Below are positions 59,119 to 64,000 of a stretch of DNA of 64,000 nt, piece by piece. How positions within the stretch are numbered: position 1 is the first letter of the stretch; the number at the start of each line of letters is the position of its first letter. The notes under the pieces are model-generated. The model ran no database searches and was not told the origin of the DNA. It was given only the letters and a program-made list of their open reading frames with translations. The position numbers and the translations under genes are program-made. The stretch comes from Heterostelium multicystogenum (lineage: Eukaryota > Evosea > Eumycetozoa > Acytosteliales > Acytosteliaceae), in contig RCNN01000090.1 of assembly GCA_003667245.1 (NCBI GenBank), forward strand, positions 30,811 to 94,810, in the 5' to 3' direction.

Positions 59119-62100
59119 TTTAAAATTCAGATTCTTTCTCTAGAGTTTTACTGTTATCTATGTTGGATAATTTTTAAATTATTAACTTGAGAATGAATAC
59201 AAATGAAAAAGACATCTATATCCACTTAATATTTGAAAAGGTTGAGTAATTTTATAATAATTAGTTTATTGGTTTTGATTTTATGAGAAATAATATTAAT
59301 ATTACAGATATCTAAAATTATTCCAAAAATTGATAAAAACAACAATAACTAATATTAGAGAAAGAAAAGAAATATTCTTATTTTCAAAACATTCAAAAAA
59401 AGAACAAAAAAAACAAAAACAAATAAGGTAGAGAAATTAACCAACTATTGCGGACAAGTATAAAATGAATGAATACTAAAACTACAAATATATAAATACA
59501 ATTGAATGAATCAAATTGAAAAAACGAGCTGGAATTAGTGAAACAGTGTGGTTTTTTGTGGTACTATTCTGTTTTTGGTTGGATTGGAATTAATTATATG
59601 ATGATTGTTGTAGGAGAAAAAACGCTGTGGAGACTTTTTATCATTGGATCTATGGTATTAATATCTTTGTATTTTATATGGTGATGGTTTAATATTATTT
59701 GATTGATGGATGGTTTGGTTGTTGTCTGGATTATAAGGTAGTTTTGATTTTTTAATAATTTAGTATTGATTGATTGATGACCACTGCTGCTGCAGATGAG
59801 TTGTTGACGCATTAGGGTCGTAGAGGAAAAAAATTTTGATAGATATAAGAGTGACAACAATATCAAATAATTACATTAAATACAAATCAATCAATATTTA
59901 TTGATGGTAATTGTCTAATTCTGGATTTAACAATTGCTATCTGAATCATAACCATTTATCCTTAATTAATCAAAAACAAAAAACAAAAAAGCAAAACAAT
60001 TAGAAACCAAAAAACACCAACAATATAACCATAATTAATTAAAATAGATTCCTTGATCATAAATGGAAATCTTGTTATGTATGTATATTTGAATTAAATT
60101 AATAATATATATTCATATATTGTGGTTTTTTGGGATTTGAATACATGTATTCCAATCAAACCCTACAGTAACTGTTACATTAGGGTAGGGTGAATGAATA
60201 GGAGTCTTTAGAACTATCATGTGATAGTGATTGATTCTGGATGATTAAATTATCTAGATGACAGCAAGTAACATAGCGCAAGTAAAAGACAAAGTTAATG
60301 TTTTGTGTTTGTTATTGTTTGTTGTTGTTTGTTTGCTATTTATTCTACCAGAGTATACCAACTAAAGAGCTAATAGCTATATTATTACCTTTGGTTGGTA
60401 GGGAGTATGGGTTGAGAGGATATGTATGTTGTTGATGGTGAGAATGTTTTGTTGTTTACTTCAATTACCATGCAATGTTTTTCATATTGTGTTTCTTGTC
60501 ATGTATTCGAAGTACACTCACATTTTCTACCTTTACATGTCTAATATCTCTTCGATTACTAGTGGACAATCGACATTTTCTTTGGTGGTGGTAATTAATT
60601 TTGAATAATGTGTTTTGTTTTTAATTAATATTTATCCTTCCCCATCTGCTCAATGGCTTGTACATTCTAACTGGTTGCTAATGTTGTTATTGTTATAATT
60701 GATTGGTTTTCATGTGGTAGGTAGAGAGAAGGGGTTATGGTGGTGAGAGTAATTTTGTCGATAGAAGAAAGTGGCTCGTATAACAGTAGAGAAAAATGAG
60801 TAAGGAGTGTGGTGTCATTTAATGCAAAGAATGAAGAATTCAGTAATAATGATTACAGGTATATTTTTTTCTTTTATGTGGTACAAAACAACGGCAACAA
60901 AAATGTATTCGATGCTAACTAAACAGAATGGACATATTCTAACAATACAAAAACAATGCATAGTTATATATATAGATTGGTGGTGATATAAATTTGGTTC
61001 CAAACACACCAAAAACCAATACCCAATAAGATTATTATATGATTATACTTATTGATTATTAAATTAAAATTGGAATAAAAATATAAATTTAACAATATGT
61101 ATGTATTTATGATAGGTAGATTCTATTCTAATGATATAATACATTTTATTATTGTTTTTAGAATTAATTTATTGAATTCTATTTAATAATTTTAATAGGA
61201 TTTATTATTTTAATTATCAAAAAATAAAAGTATTATTATTGTGTTTTTGTATCAATCGAATTGCTCTATTTAGAAATATAAATACTGATGTTGAATATTA
61301 CAAAATACTATTATTATTCTAGATACATTTGTATCATGAATGTTGATAATACTAATAGATTTTACTTTTCTTACTCCAATATGAGCAGTGCTGATTTTAA
61401 ATTGAGATTTCCCAAATGGCGAATGATATGAGTATTGAATCACATACATACAATCGTTAGTATTTGAATATTTAAAAATCCAGAAGAATATATTAAAATA
61501 AAACTTGGAATAATTAAAAATTACAATTAATTAAACATGGAGAGGTGTTATCTTTTCGATATCTCCTCTATTTACTAGTAACCAATGTTGTTGATGCTTG
61601 ATTTAAGAACTCCTCCTAACATATTTAAAGACATTCTTAGTACTTTTTTATTACTTTTGTTTCTTCTTTTTAATTTTAATTTAATTCATCCAATTCTATG
61701 TCGTATTACAAATTTACATCAAACTTTTATAAATACAAGAATTATAAAAATACATAATGGTAGAAATATCAAAGACACAACTTGAATCTAAATATCACCT
61801 TTTATTAATTATAAATCGACCAATATTAAACAATGAATTGAAATTCAAAGCTCATTTGGGAAATCGATAGATATCTGTAAAATTCATATACTACTTGTAA
61901 ATAAGAATGTAACATACCTTATGGAATTGGGTACTACTTTACTACTCCTATTATCACCTATTTAGGGTAAATCATGCAAATAATCTGTTACTCTATTACC
62001 TTTTTGTTGTTAATATTGAGGTGATGTGTATTTTTTGATTGATGATAGTAATAAATATTGTTATTAGCTTATTTCCTATTCCAAACAACAAATATTATTA

Positions 62101-62642
62101 TTATTACAACAATTTAATTTAAATTGCTTTAAAATCAATAGCAAATAGCTTTGTTTTCTCTGCCTATTGTTGTTTGTAGCAGTGGTTGTTGTGTTTGTTG
62201 TTCAGTTTGTTTTTTTAGATGGAAGATGCTTGCCAATATTACTGACATTGGTTCTCATTATTTTAGCCTATGAAAATATTAATAAATAATAAAAAATTAA
62301 ATTAAAAATCATATAAATAACTTAACCACTCAATAAATATTCATTTGTTCAATGTTGTCAAAGCTTAAGACCAATGTTTGGGTATTAGTGTGTGTGGGTT
62401 ACCTTGTTTCATATTGGTATAAAAATTTTTTTGCAATTCCATTTCCTTTTAAGGAGTTTCCTTAAGAGATGTGGTTGTATGGATTGTGGTGGTGGTGGGT
62501 AGTTTGGTATGGAAGAGGTAGTGGTTGTCTGCTGAGGGAGTTTGAAGGAAATACTACCACAACACACAAGTGACTTTCTTTGCTCATCACAGTATGCTAT
62601 TCATTTAAAAACCACTTATGGTAAGTGAATTGATTTTTATTT
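59119..62642. other. Longest gene-free stretch, 3.5 kb
   Basis: A/T-rich throughout, with G/T-rich patches on the plus strand (60170-60230, 60700-60740, 62470-62530). Short frames exist but none has a protein-like composition, a recognisable motif or a convincing start. No tRNA or other structured RNA recognised. Confidence 0.5.
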
Positions 62643-63458
62643 TCAAACAAGATTGATGTATCCAAAGCTTGAGGGAACATGGAAGCATGCTGGATTCATA
62701 AAGGTTGGACTCCAACAGCTATATTCCGTTGGTGACGACGGTGTTGGAAAGTCGACACGGTACATGTTCATTCTGAACTGGGTTCCCCACGATGATGGTG
62801 TTGGAGTTTGGCCGCTGGGATAGGTAGCATTGAAAATGGTTTCAAAAGGAATCGACAAATAGCCTTGGTATCCTAGATTTGGAATGATAGTTGCAGAGTA
62901 TTCAATATTGCTTTCTTCACATCCAATCAGTGTATCAGTGATGCCTGTGTGGTTGGTTTTTTGTGATTGATTAATTTTAATTAATTTCAAGAGAATTAGC
63001 ACCACTTCACTATCAACTTCAAACTCAACTTGTCGGGTCGCAACTTACCACTACAAGAGTCGTCGGTGTGGCAACTTGAGCAACGAAGAGCACTCCTCTG
63101 GTGACAACTCGACCTCAAGGTAATTGCTGGGTTGCTCGTGGCCGATGGAAAGGAATACTTCGAATACATCGTAGTTGTAGAGATGTTCATTGCACATAGT
63201 AATAGTTTGATACAATGTTGTCATCATAGCACATTGGTTTCAAGTAAAGATACTGATCATCATAGCATAGGTTGACGATAGTTTGTTGAACTGCCAATCC
63301 GACACCACTGTCCAAAATGAAGTTATGACAAAACTACCTGATGTACCACATCTTGCGATATCTAGGGTTGGTGGTGAATAATTATGTATACGAGCAAAAC
63401 TAATCAAAATGCAACACAAAAATGTGTATACTAAAAATATTTCTTTTACCATCATCAT
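62643..63458 (-). CDS. Secreted CBM9-like (carbohydrate-binding-like) protein
   Basis: The ATG at 63458 begins MMMVKEIFLVYTFLCCILIS, a signal peptide. The mature part shows a pattern I associate with family-9 carbohydrate-binding-like modules: VVSDWQFNKLSSTYAMM, then in another frame YNYDVFEVFLSIGHEQPSNY and YLEVELSPEG, VLFVAQVATP, an intron (about 62945..63045, GTAAGT/ACACAG), TDTLIGCEESNIEYSATIIP, YLSIPFETIF, WGTQFRMNMYRVD and PTEYSCWSPTFMNPACFH, with the stop at 62643. Conserved Trp, Tyr and Asp/Glu spacing and paired cysteines fit a sugar-binding beta-sandwich. At least two indels, near 63.25 and 63.1 kb. The family name rests on memory of the pattern and is moderately certain; a role in cellulose-rich sheath or in sugar scavenging is inference. 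Confidence 0.55.
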
Positions 63459-63851
63459 TTATGTATATCTGTATCTATAACTTAACTTTATCTCTATCTA
63501 TTTCTTTAACTATCAATCTATGGAACTAGTTTAAGTATAATAGAAACAGTAGCAATAGGAATCAAAATGAATCAGATATTTTCTAAATTCGAAACCATTT
63601 TTTAAAACTAAGTTATAAGTGTCGGGCTGAGAAATATCTAATTTTTCATGGTGTTACGACAAAACAATTGATTGGACAAACAAATACAAAATTTCAGTGA
63701 TTAATATCTATATATTTATATCTTACATAATACATCTTGTGTTTTTTATTAGTAGGTTAATTTGATAAATTAAAAATGATTTGTGAATTTATAGATGTTG
63801 GATGATGATGATGAATTTCAAATGGTTTTGCTTTGTGTTTTTACAATAGTT
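63459..63851. other. Intergenic, promoter of the CBM9-like gene
   Basis: 393 nt of A/T-rich sequence without a gene, between the start of the CBM9-like gene and the stop of the edge gene. Confidence 0.45.
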
Positions 63852-64000
63852 TTATATCTTCTTTGATAGATATTTTCTTGAAACAAAGATAATTGCAATC
63901 ACTACAAACATCTCTACGATTCCAAACACTAAAAAGAGTGCTTCAGTTGTGTGGCTGTCTTGTTGATAGAAATTGATGGATACTGAATTCCAGTTGCTCT
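63852..64000 (-). CDS. C-terminus of a single-pass membrane protein (5' part beyond window)
   Basis: The last 49 codons of a minus-strand gene. A lumenal or extracellular part (SNWNSVSINFYQQDSHTTEA) is followed by a transmembrane helix (LFLVFGIVEMFVVIAIIFV) and a short basic tail SRKYLSKKI. The topology fits a type I protein. No family can be named from this fragment. Confidence 0.55.
   Translation of the reverse strand, partial: SNWNSVSINFYQQDSHTTEALFLVFGIVEMFVVIAIIFVSRKYLSKKI

Noticed and set aside
59594..59866. 90-codon minus-strand frame
   Set aside because: Ile/Asn/Ser-rich low-information sequence, no start context and no motif.

Overview
The window is nuclear DNA of a social amoeba (dictyostelid). 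It is AT-rich and has short AT-rich GT..AG introns. Proteins carry poly-Q, poly-N and Ser/Thr-rich tracts, start codons sit in A-rich context, and intergenic regions are mostly A/T. Gene content is typical of the group: a cAMP-receptor-like GPCR, a RING/B-box/Kelch protein, a RapGAP, Rab32-like and ARF GTPases, and many secreted proteins. The moderate AT content and the many indels suggest a non-discoideum species, such as Heterostelium/Polysphondylium or Cavenderia, from an error-prone draft assembly. The species name is inference. LAYOUT 0-16.5 kb: a 5'-partial-window Spt20 (SAGA) gene (-), a hairpin repeat and a small uncertain ORF, a secreted Cys-rich protein (+), a RING/B-box/Kelch protein (-), a Rab32-like GTPase (+), an SDR oxidoreductase (+), Cks1 (+), Nip7 (-) divergent from ribosomal protein eL36 (+), and a thioredoxin-domain membrane protein (+). 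Apart from single indels in the Kelch and Rab genes, these read cleanly once introns are removed. LAYOUT 16.5-28.6 kb: one seven-exon gene (-) for a giant secreted protein of about 3,900 residues. It has a signal peptide, arrays of TIG/IPT domains, a central region resembling a metallopeptidase that has lost its HExxH motif, more TIG domains, SdrD-B-like modules with Asp/Asn-rich loops, and Thr-rich linkers. Its 3' 7 kb is uninterrupted, but 23.8-26.9 kb holds about a dozen frameshifts. LAYOUT 28.6-42.2 kb: an ARF GTPase (-), a PMCA-type Ca2+ ATPase (-), a small secreted protein (+) and a secreted GMC oxidoreductase (+). A 3.1-kb gap contains an orphan promoter-like block. LAYOUT 42.2-64 kb: tRNA-Val(AAC), a cAMP-receptor-like GPCR (-), NECAP (-), an F-box/LRR protein (-), a RapGAP-domain protein (-), an alpha/beta hydrolase (+), a MARK/AMPK-type kinase with KA1 (-), a secreted CBM9-like protein (-) and the C-terminus of a membrane protein (-). 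The last large gap is 59.1-62.6 kb. There is no operon logic; genes are independent. From about 23.8 kb rightward nearly every gene, including housekeeping ones, carries one to many 1-nt frameshifts, mostly in homopolymers. I read this as sequence quality rather than mass pseudogenisation, but it limits the exactness of gene models there.
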